Assembly (NCBI GenBank): GCA_013368315.1
Contig: JAACJM010000076.1
Span: forward strand, 281,030 to 345,029
From: Tetrapyrgos nigripes
Lineage: Eukaryota; Basidiomycota; Agaricomycetes; Agaricales; Campanellaceae
Length of the DNA: 64,000 nucleotides
Direction: 5' to 3'
Translations under genes and position numbers: made by a program
Part shown: positions 47,444-59,712 of the stretch, piece after piece
Layout of the letters: the number at the start of each line of letters is the position of its first letter
How positions within the stretch are numbered: position 1 is the first letter of the stretch
Notes under the pieces: model-generated
What the model was told of the DNA's origin: nothing
The model's database searches: none
What the model saw: the letters and a program-made list of their open reading frames with translations, nothing else

Positions 47444-48285
47444 TTTGATTCGCTAGTAGGGGAGAAAAGGGCACGCAAGAAGTGGGGAATAGAGGGCACG
47501 CAGGAAGTGGGAACAACCTCTCGCGATCCTTTAAATACCGTAGGATACACAAATGTTCCGATCATTCCTTTTTGCAATTTCTGGTCATACGCTACCGCGT
47601 AGCTCGCGTAGCGTCATGGAGAGGATGGAGGACCAGTTTTTTGCAATTTCTGAGGCAGCTTTTCCAGGCACAGACTTGGCGCGGAGACTGACAGTGAAAC
47701 GCCAGAGGCCAAACACTCTTCGATGGTGAAGCTTAAGAACTAGGTTAGCTCACGTTACAGGTTCGAGTTTGGGCGTAGACGTCAGTCGTAGACTCGAACC
47801 ACTTCAAGCTTCAAGGCTTGCAGTGCATCCATCTGTTTGTTGAAACTTGAGTTTGTGACTGCCCTGGATCAATAGAGATTCAATTTATCGTATGCAGCTT
47901 GGAATTTGAAAGCTGTGTACAAAAGGCCTGACTTCTGACTGCATTCTGGACCAGGTTGGTTATCCGTGCATTTTTAAGATTAAAGAAAATAAAAATCGTC
48001 AGCTCGTGACTGTACCACGCGGCGGGCGCTGCAATTTCATTTTCCGGACGAGCATTATATAGGGTGCTGCGGATTAAGAGCTCAGCTTGGGGACGAGAAA
48101 CCTAGGCTACCGGAGTCGGGGCAGAGCAGGGTAGAGCAGGCAGAACCAAGAGGAAGACTCGGAGCGGCCGGATATAGTGGCGGAAGCGTCGGTTTGTTCA
48201 CGTGCGGTAATGCGGATGAAGAGCCGGATTTCCACGTGTCCTCGCGAAAAAAAATTTCCTTCCCGCTCAGCTTCTCAAGTCAAAG
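47444..48285. other. Divergent intergenic region with a 9-bp inverted repeat
   Basis: This 842-bp stretch separates the sugar transporter (-) from heme lyase (+). An inverted repeat GGTTCGAGT ... ACTCGAACC (about 47760-47801) could be a dyad regulator site or a hairpin. It resembles a tRNA T-arm only superficially, and no A box or cloverleaf is found. No gene is seen. Confidence 0.4.
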
Positions 48286-49189
48286 ATGGGTCAGTCGGTC
48301 TCGCACAGTGCTACCCCCGCTTCTTCTACTGGCTCTCCGATTGCATCTGGCTCCCGCCAATGTCCCGTCGACCACGAAGCCCTCAAACAGTCATCACCTG
48401 CCCAGTGTCCCGTTGACCACCAAGCTCTCAAGGCGTCCCAACAACCTGCTCAATGCCCAGTTGACCATGGTGCTATCAACGATCTAAACCAGATGCCTAG
48501 TCTTGCTCAATCTCGCGCCCCGAATCAGACACTGGACTTGCCCCTAGAGCGTACAACATCATCAATACCGCGAGATGGGTCAGCAAAATGGGAGTATCCT
48601 TCACCACAGCAATTCTATAATGCACTGGTCAGGAAGGGCTGGGAAACGCCTGAGGAGCACGTAGAGACAATGGTCGACATCCACAACTTTTTAAATGAGG
48701 AGGCATGGCAGGAAGTACTCAAATGGGAAAAGAGGCAACCGGAGTAGGTTTTACTTGCGTAACTAGCTATTTGACCACTGAACTCTGCTTGTAGCTGTTC
48801 TTCAGAAGATATTCACTTGGCGAAATTCAAGGGTCGCCCTGGTGAGCTTTCTCCTAAGGCACGGTTCTGGTTATTAGCGGGATGGCTCCTTCCCTCTCGG
48901 TTCAAGTAAGATGGTCAGCATTCCTGCATTAGTCTTTCTCTAACTCTTACATTATAGCTCGGAGCCGCCTTTCGACAGACATGACTGGATAGTGAGGCGA
49001 CCCAAGACAGGAGAAGAGGTTCGCTATGTCATCGACTACTACTCTGCGCCACCGGAACCGGATGGTTCGCCAGTATTCTCGCTAGACGTTAGACCTGCCT
49101 TGGACAGTTTCGGAAGCTTGAAGGATAGGATAGCTGTTGCTACAGAGGAAGTTTGGGCCAACTTTCGAGAAAACAAAAGGAAGGCGTAG
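48286..49189 (+). CDS. CYC3: Holocytochrome c synthase (cytochrome c heme lyase)
   Basis: Attaches heme to cytochrome c in the mitochondrial intermembrane space. ATG 48286. The N-terminus carries three heme-regulatory CP motifs, each CPVDH ([33 protein letters not shown]). The conserved domain reads [82 protein letters not shown] and [14 protein letters not shown] 49187-49189. Two introns. The protein begins MGQSVS, a potential N-myristoylation consensus, which would be odd for an intermembrane-space protein; this may be chance. Confidence 0.93.
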
Positions 49190-49348
49190 TTGATTCTTTA
49201 GAGCTTAGAGTGTATTTTAGTAATCCGAACTAATACATAGTCCACCTCTCACCATTTTCTGCCGCGGCAAATATTAGCGCTTTTACGCAAGGGGATGACA
49301 CGTGATTTAAAAAAATTATTTGGGAGAGGTTTGTGGACGTCCACCAAG

Positions 49349-51047
49349 ATGCTGCCTCGTCACCTTCAGAGTCTCGTCGTGCGCAATGCCCTTCGTTCTT
49401 CACGCCCCCTGCGCTACCACTACTCCCCCGACTTGTCTCTGCCTTCCACTCATCATCATCAAGGCACAACGAACTTCCTAAATCTCCCTTCCAGACTTTC
49501 GTAGACGTCCTACGAGACGAGCTCAAGAAGAACAGGGAGCTTCAGGAGAATGTCAAGCAGCTGCAAGGTGATGTGGACAAGTTCCAGGATTCGGAAGCCA
49601 TGAAGAAAGCCAAAGAGGCGTATGAACGAGCAAGGGTTTGTCTGCATTACTTATTCGTTGCCAGAGTATATAAATGATATACCTTTCAGCTTTCTGCAAG
49701 CATCAAAGAAAACCCTCGTCTCCGTGCCGCAGCTGAGGAGCTCAAAAAGGCTGGTGTCAAGGTCGGTGATGCTGTATCAGAAGCATTGAAGACGATGGAG
49801 GAGAGCGAGGTCATGCGTGCAGTAAGTGTGCTAAATTACTCTCTCTCTTCTTGCTTCTCAATTAGTCCCCTCTACAGATATCTAGGGCCTCCGCCGCCGT
49901 GTCCTCCACCATTGAAAAATCGACGGAACCCATACGCAAAACCGCCGCTTACAAAACTCTTTCCGAAACGCTCATAGACGCACTCGATGACAGTGGCAGC
50001 GCGAAGCATGCTGGATTCGAGGAGAAAGAGGCTCGCAGACTTCGAAGGCAGAAACGGTTAGCAAAAGCTGGCAAGGATGGCGGTCTTGGTCCCGCGTCGA
50101 GTCGAGTCGTGGCTAATCCAGAGTTGGTGTTCATATTTTTATCGTCTCCCTTTGCACTAATTTTTTCTCTCATTTTCAATTTCCAGAGCTGGTTCATCAA
50201 TGGTTCTCCATAAAGACTCTCCACGTCAAGAACGATGGAATAGATTAAAGGAAACGAATCCCATCTTCCGTAAGCTAGTCGACCTACGGCAATCATACGA
50301 CGAGTCCGAGAATCCGGTCGTCTCATCAATGAGATCTGTGACTGAGACGATTGGTTCGTGGTTTGACGAGAATGAGAACGCTCAGGTTATACGGCTGATG
50401 AAGGCTTTGGACCCCACCTTTAATACGGAGAGTTTTGAGAGGGAGTTGAGGGAGTACATCGTTCCTGAAGTGGTAGACGCGTATCTTACGGCAGACCAAG
50501 AAGCTTTGAAAGCTTGGTGTGGTGAAGGGGTGAGTCAAGCCAGTTTTCGCACACTGGTAGTGAAGACTAATCCTGTTTTGAAAGACCTACAACGTTCTTT
50601 GGGCGACTATGGAGCAATATTTAAAACAAGGCCTCATTAGTGACAGCAAGGTTTTGGATATACGACAAGTGGATGTATGTCTCGCTCGTTTCTCCTACTT
50701 CGTTTACATACTTATGGACTTTGTGACGAATAGGTGTCTGCTGGTAAAGTCCTTGAGAACAACATCCCTGTATTCGTTATCCAATTCAGCACACAAGAGG
50801 TCTTGCTGTTCCGTAATGCCAAAACACGCGAGGTTATGGTTGGTGCAGAGGACAGGGTTGAGCAATGTATATACGTTGCTGTCATGACACGGGTAGAAGA
50901 GGAGCTTGGTAACGAGTTGACTGGAGGCTGGAAAGTGATAGAGGTATGCCTTATTTGTTTGCCTGATGCTGTCACTGGGGTAACTCATGGATTTCAACTC
51001 TCCTCACATTTCAGATGGCCCGGAGGAGCGCTAGAGCATATCTATAA
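49349..51047 (+). CDS. TIM44: TIM44 mitochondrial import motor scaffold (apparent 1-nt frameshift)
   Basis: Peripheral matrix protein that anchors mtHsp70 at the TIM23 channel. The ATG at 49349 begins an Arg-rich presequence, MLPRHLQSLVVRNALRSSRP. The mature domain starts ELPKSPFQTFVDVLRDELKK in another frame, and adding one C to the C5 run at 49425-49429 joins the two. Then LQENVKQLQGDVDKFQDSEA (coiled coil), TAAYKTLSETLIDALDD, RWNRLKETNPIFRKLVDL, VTETIGSWFDENENAQVIR, AWCGEG joined to TYNVLWATMEQY, and VFVIQFSTQEVLLFRNAKT. The end is MARRSARAYL, TAA 51045-51047. The gene itself is unmistakable; the indel is probably an assembly error. Confidence 0.88.
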
Positions 51048-52963
51048 TCATTTATTGAAAAGTACGCATGCATATAGTCTGACTATGTCACTTAATAGGT
51101 ACACATAGAGTACTTCATGTCAATCACTCACCACCACTCCTTGCATAACAAACATTTGGAATTTCATGAAGTTCTACATACGATATGACGAGTCAGTTTA
51201 CTCCTGCTGATCCGCTCCTCTTCGCGCTATCCACGCTGCACCTTGTTTGGGGAGACAATCCGGAATATATCATACTATCCTAGTGTTCTATCCAAGCGAA
51301 ATATGTCATTAATCTGTGTTTGACTGACGAGCGCTCCGCATGAGTATGTAGGAAGCCCTTGTTTTCCCATTGACCATAGGTCGAATATCCATTCCCCCGA
51401 AACAAGGGGGGCAGTGCAGCGACGGCGTTATAAATGGCAAGTTGAGAAACCAAAACACCCCGCCAATCTGCTCCTTCAAAAGTACTACATGGCCCGGGAT
51501 TCCATTAACGAGGTACCATACAGATCTCCCTTCTCCTGCACTTGTATTAGCATCGTGCGATTCGCCTGCTTCAAGGAATTGAATTGGCTCATGTCCTATG
51601 TCTGGACGTCAATCAAGATTAATCAAGTGGCATATGTCCAGTCATAAGTACCTTCTAATTATTGCTGTTTGGCGAAGTGGTTATATTACCATTTTTCCCA
51701 CCGCGAGCCCCCAAGTTCAAACCCCGGTTGTATTCTTTTCATTTTGCTCCTCTGTCTGGCTTCATCTTTCTCTGCTAGCCTTAGCCAGTCTGTTGGAATC
51801 AAAGCAATGTTTACACTACCTCTATACATGTGTTTTACTGACTTATTTTTTACTAAAATTCTATTTTTCTTCTGCGCTTCGCGCAGGACACCAAAAAGTA
51901 AGATTCCAGCAATCCCAATGAAAATTTCCATAATGTCACTAAATGAGGCTGGAGAAGAAGTATGCTTGAGGCTGCAGAATTAAATTAAATGCCAGTATTT
52001 ACTACCAGGAAAGAGATTTTCTGAAGAAATATTTGTACAGCTTTTTTTCTTCTGCACTTCGCACAGGACATTGAGAGTCTATGTATCCCACCATAACATT
52101 GCTGAAATATGCTCAAGCCTTCTTGACTTTCTGTGTATCTATTCACTTCAGTACTTATCAGGCATTAGATTTTTTCAAGAATTATCTGTACAATTTGATT
52201 TATCTGTCATTTTTATACTCTACAGAGAGATAAAAGATATTAAGAGTGTCACTACTTTGTGTGTACTTGCAGTGATTGTGAGATGCATGTAGTAAAAAGA
52301 AAGAACACGCAAAAGTGTTGAATGCGCGGTGCGAAAGCATTTTCACAATGTCCACGTAAAAGATTACATAAGATAGGGGGCAGGCGTCTGATTGGCTGTG
52401 GCATATGTCCAAATCCGGACATATGACACGTCCAGACATGTGCCATGAGCCATTGAATTAGTGCATGTACCTCTACGTGTTTGTCAAGCGTCAATAATAA
52501 AACTTTAAACTTCCGCTGTTCTCGGATCCGAGTGAAGCACTGTGGCGCGAGAGTTGCGGTGAGACCTAGTCTCCGTGTTACCAGACTGACAATATACCCT
52601 TGACACTCTTCGTGTGTGTATACGTAGGCAAGACCGTGCGTGAAATTATAGGAATTATGGGTGTGATATACATAGCAGCCTACAGTCTCCAACTTTTCCA
52701 CGGGTTCAAACTCCCACCCCTGTTTGTTCAAGGCGCTCGTCAATACCATAGTAATAAATGTTGATATATTAAGTACCGGGAAAAATCGAAAATGAATAGG
52801 GGAAAGTGGCCAGAAGTCCAAGGTTGAATTCCGTGTTTTCAGATCTGCACTTTGACATTTGTCATTGTTCGCCGGCTATTTTTGTTGTATTTTAAAAGGG
52901 TTTTTACAAAAATCTAATCATCACCGTGAGTTACACTACGAATTTCCTACTCTCTCTATCTTA
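51048..52963. other. AT-rich gene-poor region before the retrotransposon
   Basis: No conserved gene. It contains a tRNA-derived sequence (51663-51734), a 30-bp near-duplicate (TTTTTCTTCTGCGCTTCGCG at about 51862 and the variant TTCTTCTGCACTTCGCACAG at about 52047), and a dyad CATATGTCC ... GGACATATG at about 52404-52427, whose half GTGGCATATGTCCA also occurs near 51628. A 165-residue open frame on the minus strand (ATG 52749 to 52252) has no recognisable motif and is not called as a gene. Confidence 0.45.
51663..51734 (+). repeat. tRNA-derived sequence (SINE-like or tRNA pseudogene)
   Basis: An RNA polymerase III A box, TGGCGAAGTGG (51670-51680), is followed at the right distance by a B box, AGTTCAAACCC (51714-51724). 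The T-arm nearly folds (CCAAG-TTCAAAC-CCCGG, two mismatches consistent with GG to AA changes). The acceptor ends do not pair, so this is not a working tRNA. A T-rich tail follows downstream. Without a second copy in view it cannot be proved to be a SINE. Confidence 0.4.
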
Positions 52964-53334
52964 TGTTAAGCAGGCATGGTACAGTCCTGTACACTACTAA
53001 ACGCAGTGACAACTACGCAACTTACCTGTGGATAGAGAATAGCTTGTAAGGCTTGTAAGAGGCTTATTGAGCGATGAGAGTTAAGTATAAAACTTTTTTA
53101 AATTTGGAGGACTATCTACGAGTCCTTATATACCTTTGAGGAGGTACAAATACATGTAAACTAATACTAGAGTAACAATAAGATTCTATTGTACTTGATA
53201 GTACAATGCTGGTTTCGTACACTATTGTCGTACTACATTTATTGTCTATATAATTTTATTGTTCTATTTATAACTACTACTATTGTTCTACATAGATGAC
53301 GTTGATGGCTGCAACTGAATGTGCCAATTCAACA
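52964..53334 (-). repeat. 3' LTR of the copia element
   Basis: 371 bp. In element orientation it begins TGTTGAATTGG and ends GCCTGCTTAACA. It is preceded internally by the polypurine tract AAGGGGGAG (53335-53343). Confidence 0.95.
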
Positions 53335-53343
53335 CTCCCCCTT
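53335..53343 (-). other. Polypurine tract
   Basis: In element orientation AAGGGGGAG abuts the 3' LTR. It is the expected primer for plus-strand DNA synthesis. Confidence 0.75.
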
Positions 53344-53450
53344 GCTAAGCAGCACGGTAGTGCGTGTAAGCATAGGTAGGCGCTGTAAGCAGCCATGGAA
53401 GGAAGGGATCCAGTGCCTCGATATTTTCGATGCGATTTATAGGACTTTCT

Positions 53451-56400
53451 TCAATTATAAAACTGAAGTCCTAATTGTTTCCTGAACTTCTCAAACTTTA
53501 CTCGATCTAGAGCTTTAGTGAGTAGATCTGCAGGGTTATTGCTTCCTTCAATGAAGAATAACTTGACTGTCTCGTCGATGACTTTTTCTCGAATAAAATG
53601 ATATCGAATATCAATGTGCTTGGTTCGCTTATCTGTGACAGGGTTTGATGCAATAAAAATTGATCCCTGATTGTCACCGTAAATTGGAATAGCGTGGAGA
53701 GGATATTCGATTTCACTGAGAAGAGTCTTGATCCAGAATACTTGTCGACTGCAGTCACTAAGTGTCATGTATTCAGCTTCAGTCGAAGATAGGGCAACTG
53801 TCTTTTGTTGTCTAGACGTCCAGCTAAATGGTGCTTGGGCTAATTGTAGAAAGAAGCCAGTTTGAGATTTGCGAGATCCAGGATCTGATCCCCAATCGGA
53901 GTCTGTATAGGCTGATAAGCCTTCTCCCCCTCGACCGTTGTATACAAGAGCATATTTTCTAGTGCCAACAAGATAACGGCAAATGTCTTTCACCTTATTG
54001 TAGTGTTCTTGTGAGGGGTTTGCAGCAAATTGCACAAGTTTTGTGACAGCAAAGGAGATATCAGGACGTGTTCCTAACATTAAATAGAGTAAGGATCTGA
54101 TTATCTCCTGATAACTTTGATGAAGAGTATAGTTGACAGGAGTGTCTTTTGGAAGAGGAAGAGGGTGATAATTGGCGGGTAATGGGGTAGCAGAAACTTT
54201 TGCGTTTTGCATTCCATATGTTTCTAGGATTTTATCCAGATAAGCGCACTGGTCTAAAGAGACCTTGCTGCCTTTCCTGGTAATTCTTATCCTAAGGAAT
54301 TCTTTGGCATCGCCTAGATCCCTACATTCCCATCTCTTCATAAAGTTTCCTTTGAGTTGTAAGACTAAGGTTTTGTTAGCTCCACAGAATAGAGCGTCAT
54401 CCACATAGACTACGGCAATAACGATAGAATTTTCAATAAGATCATTGTTGACGTCATAGCGTTTGTGAATGAAGATTCTGGCGTCAGAAATGATTCGTTT
54501 AAAACCAAGTTCCGCCATGGACTTATCAAGACTTTTCCACCACGCAAGTCCTGCTTGTTTGAGTCCATAAAGAGCACGAAGAAGCCGGACGACTTTATGC
54601 TCTTGTCCCTTTTCTTTAAAGGCTTCTGGTTGTTCCATATAGATTTCTTCATCGAGTAAGCCATATAAATAGGCTGATTGGACGTCGACACCGGACACAT
54701 GCCAACCTTTAAGTGCAGCTAAAGCGAAGATTAAGCGCACAGTCTCAAATCGAACAACAGGCGAATATACTTGATCAAAGTCTATGCCTTAGATCTGTGA
54801 AAAACCTTTTGCAACAAGTCTTGCCTTTTTACGACCATCAGACTTGATGTCGAAGACCCATCGGTTTTTGATGACTTTCCTATCTGTAGGTCTTTCGACC
54901 AATTCATAGGTGTCGCGCTTGCGAAGAGCCTCTAGTTCTTCGTGGCAAGCGACTTTCCATTCCTCCTGCACATCTTTAGATAAGAGTGCAATATCTTTGA
55001 ATGTCCATTCGCGAATATTACGGACATTCAGTTGATTCCCATCATTCTTCGAAGTAACTTTCTGAATAAGCAAGTGGGAATCGATTTCTCCAGGAGCAAC
55101 TGCCTGCATAAGCAAGAAGTTTATAGATACTCCCCCTTCCCGGCATGGTTCTGCCATATTTTCTGATTCAGGGCACGCAGAGTCATCACTCTCGGCTTGC
55201 TGCTCCCCCTGGGGTGCGCTTCTGGATGCAGAACTAGGTCCGGGAACCTGTTGCTCTGCAGCTTGTTGACGTCGGTGTTCTCTCCGAGCGTCTCTCTCTG
55301 CTTTAGCTTTTGCTTCCGCTCTTTTATCAGCTGCGATTCGAGGTTCAAGATCGCATGTAACTTGTACAGGGTGTTTATCTCCGTACCGTTTGTTTGGTTC
55401 ACTAACACGCTCGCTTCGACGTGTTGGTTCTCCGTAATTCCGTCTTGGTCTAGTGACTTTTCGAGGTGCCTCAGGAGGTGGTGTCTCCCTTGGAGGTGGC
55501 GTTATAGGCCTTCTTGATTCTAAGTCACTATCCAGGGACGAAGGCGGTGGATCCTGTTCAGGTTCGTCGTCACGAAGCTGATCAGGTCTCCTTATGGAAG
55601 GGATGCGAGGAGGACGATGATCAAAATCTTCATCATCATCATCAGGGATTGGTTGTGGTAGAGGAGTGTCATCGCTTTGCGACGACTCAATAGGAAGTTG
55701 TTTCGAACCACGAGATTGAGTTTTACATCGAGGAAAGAAGTCTTCCTCAAACACGGCTTGCAGGGATGTAAATTCTGCATTGTTTGTACGCATGAAAAGA
55801 TTTCCACGTTCTCCCGGTGCTACACCAAGATACGTCATGAGTTCTGTCTTGGAAGCGAGTTTGTTCTTTCGAGTTTCCTCGGGTTTAAAGACATAAGCTC
55901 CACAGCCAAAAACTCGCAAATGATCGATACGCGGTTTTTCCTTTTCAAGCATTTCAAATGGAGTTATCCATTTGTGTCGTCGTAAGGGAGTACGTCGATA
56001 GACATACAATCCATGACAGACAGCATATTCCCACCAAGATTCAGGTAGACATGCTAGTTTCATCATTGCCAGTGCCTTATCCATTAGGGTGCGTATAAAG
56101 CGCTCCGCTCGACCATTCTGTTGATGAATGTATGGTGCACTTTTAAGGATTCTAATACCCTTCTCGAGTAACATTTCTCAGTAGATGCCTTTGATGAATT
56201 CACCACCCATATCAGACATCCACTGTTCGACTTTCGTTTTATATTGAGTTTCTACCATTGCAAGGAACTGGCGAGTGGCAGTTAGTGGTTGTATCTTGTC
56301 TTTAAGAAATCGTACCCAAGCATCTGAAGTGTAATCATCAAAGAAGACGATTATATACTTGTACTTGTGGTAAGAGATCGTGGGGAATTCCTTCAAATCC

Positions 56401-59400
56401 GTATGGATGATTTGGAAAGGATGAGTAGCACGTCGTTGGTTAGGAGGGTAAGCCTGTTTGGGAGTTTTGCCTTCAAGACAGCCTTTGCACAAAGGAAGCT
56501 CCTTCGGAATGATGAATTCAGGAGTGCCAAGGGTGTGTTGTCGGACATGTTTTAGAACATCACGAGAGGGATGTCCTATACGACGATGTAAGATCTCGTA
56601 GTTGATAAGATAAATCAAAAGATTGGCTTTAGAAGCGACAATTTTCGATTTGTGTGGAAGATAGTATAGCGTTTCTTCCGGTATACGCTTTGAGAAAGTC
56701 AAGAATGTTGTATTTCTTGAGATGGTGATATGATCGGAGTTACCATGCATAAGCATGTTGTCATTTAAGAATTGACCGACAGATAAGAGTCGTTGATTTA
56801 GATCGGGAATGTAATAGACTGGATCTAATTTCATAACTCTTTTACGTTGAGAGATCAGGACTGTTCCGGATGCACGAATATTTGTGAATCCATTGGCAGT
56901 TTTCACTGGAATTGGTTTTATATAACTCAATTCAACAAAGTCATTGATGTCGAACGTAAAATGCGCTGATGCTCCAGAGTCAAGTAACCATCCATCACCG
57001 AAGTGTATTTTGACAGTATCAGATCTCTTCTTCTTACACTTCTGGCATAATGAAAACAAAGTGCCACAGGCACATAAATATTTATTGTTGCCACCAGGGC
57101 TAGTGTACAGTTCATTATAAATAAAAGGGGTTGTTAAACCCAGAGGAGCAGTATGTAATAAATATATACATGAAGAACCTGCTTCCATATTACGAGCTGC
57201 TGGAAAAAGTGCATCAGTACTTTTATTCATAAGATCTGAAGTGAGATCTGACCTGAGATAACCATTGTCCATGCCAGACACCTCAGAGTCTAGTGACCAA
57301 CCATAATTATTTGCGGCACTGCCGATAACCATGGCGGGTGTAGAAGGTCTTGGACTTGGAATTCCGTCTGACCATGCCCCTACTGCGGCAATACTCGCTG
57401 ACGAAGTTGCCTCTCCGGGATCTGTAGAGTGGCTCATCCTGCTGAGTGATCGCGGAGTTGACATATACTCGAGGTCGCTGGTGCTGGATAGGCTCGGAGA
57501 CATGCTCCGGAGTTCTGGCATTGAACTCGGAGTCGGGACCCTGGATGGTAATTCCTCCTCCATTTCCATTCCACCTAGTCCGACTGTTGCGTCTCTTTGC
57601 CAATCGAGCAGCTCGTCGTACCTTCCATCCTCGTTTTCGAGATGAGGAGTTAGCCATTCCCATCCTGTTGAAGTCGTTCCAGGTGTTGGGCTTGCAACAC
57701 GGCTGGAGGGTAAGGACTGAGTGGTCATGCCACTGGGATGTGCAGGCAGTGAGCCACTTTGCATCTCGCTGCGGACTGCAGCAAGGCATTGGACCAGAGA
57801 AAGAGTGCCCGTTGATGCACAGGCGTTCACTACTGCTTGGAATGGAGTTGCTCCTTTCCCATAGATGTGGAGAGGGTCCTCGGGATTCTGGAATCTCTCC
57901 CCAAGGTGAATTCCGCACTCCATTATCTCGGCAGCAGGATCCGAGGCAAGACAGTCGATAAGTGGAACAGAGGTCCTTGTGTCCTGCAGTACCTTTACAC
58001 CTGACTCCGTCGTTGTGGAGCCAAACACACTTCCGAGTTCCAAGGTGTTCACCAGAGTGTCCTCGTTCCAATTGGCATCTTCTTCCTGAGCGCATCCCAT
58101 ATCGGCATCTGAATCGGTCTGAGTTCCGACCGAACGAGTGAAGGCATCATTCCAGTTGTCATTACATCCCCAACCATCAGAAGATGATTGGAGATTATTC
58201 CAATAGATGCGTTCCATGAGAGTGTGTTTGGGACGAGGAGCAGGGGTAAGGGGAGTGAAAGAGGAAGGATCAGGGTTAGACATGACTACATCCTCAAGAG
58301 CAGCAACAGTCTCACCAGATGGTCTCGCACCAATATTGCGTGCAAGATTGATAGCTCTTTTGGTACCTGTGAAAAAGGCGTCAAAAGGCTTTTCCGTTTC
58401 CATGAAGAATGGCTTACGGGAATCAACTGCAGCGGGCGTGTCGACGAAGGTGACTGTGTGCATCATGGGAGACATATCCCCATGAACGAGATGTGCCTGT
58501 CCCTGTCTCTTGGCCTGTTCGTTTTTTCCAGCTCGACCTCCTCGACGGAAATGAGCTTTTCCCTTTCCCTTTCCCTTGCCTTTTCCTTTATTATCTCCGT
58601 TAGCGCCACTGCTGCTGCCACTAGGGCGCTGCTGCTGCTGCTGTTGGAAACTAGGATTACCGTCCTTTCACTTGACAGCTGAAAGACGGTTGGCCTGGGG
58701 TTTTCCCTTCAAAGCCCCTTGGCGAGATTCCCAGACATTGACAATTTCGCTTTGCAGTTCATCAAGATCTTGATTGTCGATTTGTGAGATAGATAATTGA
58801 GTATATTGATTGATGATATACTCATATCTGGGAGGGAGTTTCGATATGATGAACATGACTTGGAGAAAATTGGGGATTTTTGTAATGGAAGCGGTTGGAG
58901 TTGTGGAGTCGGTAGTATCAGTAGAGATACCAGCGCACTAACCCTATTGAAGTGCATGTGAATAAGTTCGATTGTAGCACTAGGATTAGCGTCGTTAGGA
59001 ATGGTGATGGAAGTGGCACGTTTAAAGTCGGTGTAGACTGCGGAAACTCCAGGTTTCCCGTAGGTATTTTTGAGAGTAGCCCAAATTTCTTTGGCACTAG
59101 TCATACCGAGTGTCTTCTGACGAATAGCAGGAGAAAGACAAAGCTTGATTGACCCAATGGCCTTATCGTTCTTCTCATCCCAGTCGGCCTGTTTCTTTAG
59201 AGCCACCGTGATAGCCTCAGCTTGAGCCGCCATATCTTCAGCAGATAGAGGAGAGACAGAACTCACGGTGGCGTCGCTAGGGCGATCAGAGCCAAGGACT
59301 GAACTAAGTCCAGTGGCCTGGAGCCAGGAGAGAAGAATGTCGGCCCAGATGTTGAAATCAACACCGGAGAAGACGGGGACAGTGGTCATCAAAACGTTGG

Positions 59401-59407
59401 AAGACAT
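53451..59407 (-). pseudogene. copia gag-pol reading frame, disrupted
   Basis: Starts MSSNVLMTTVPVFSGVDFN at 59407. Gag homology runs to HMHFNRVSA, where one base is missing (about 58932-58937; the second copia copy keeps the frame). The rest is one frame with stops at 58668-58670 (TGA), 56178-56180 (TGA) and 54789-54791 (TAA). Domains: protease LLDSGASAHF (near 56980), GAG_pre-integrase HRRIGHPS with CKGC, integrase HTDLKE, DDYTSDAWVRF and SDMGGEF, GKxRAERFIRT-like YIHQQNGRAERF, reverse transcriptase KARLVAKGFSQ and VVYVDDALFCG, RNase H YTDSDWGSD, SSTEAEYMTLSD and YGDNQGSI. It ends RKQLGLQFYN. No classical CCHC zinc knuckle is seen; instead there is a Gln run and KGKGKGKGK/RRGGR basic tract. 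Confidence 0.9.
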
Positions 59408-59712
59408 CTTTGATAAGTTCTGGGGAAGGTCAACTGTCAGCATTTATCCATATGCAGCATAAGAAGGCAGCAATAAATGCGCCATGCGAAAGTGAAGAGA
59501 GGCAGCGATGAACACGCCATGACAGTGACTACTCCCCTAGATCGTCAACAACTGCAGCTGGACATAAGTCCTGCGCTGTTGGACATATCGTCAAGCCATT
59601 AAAGGTGACGCAGGCTGCCACAAAGGGCGCCACAGGCTGCCATGAAGGCGCCATCCAGGTAGTATGCGAAGTCTATGGTTTGCAGCCATTGAAGGCGCTC
59701 CCAAGGGCCTTC

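Noticed and set aside
47755..47805. tRNA gene at the GGTTCGAGT dyad
   Set aside because: No A box at the right distance and no cloverleaf; the B-box match is incomplete.
52252..52749. 165-residue minus-strand ORF as a gene
   Set aside because: No recognisable motif, no splice pattern, AT-rich repeat context, and odd composition; likely spurious or repeat-derived.
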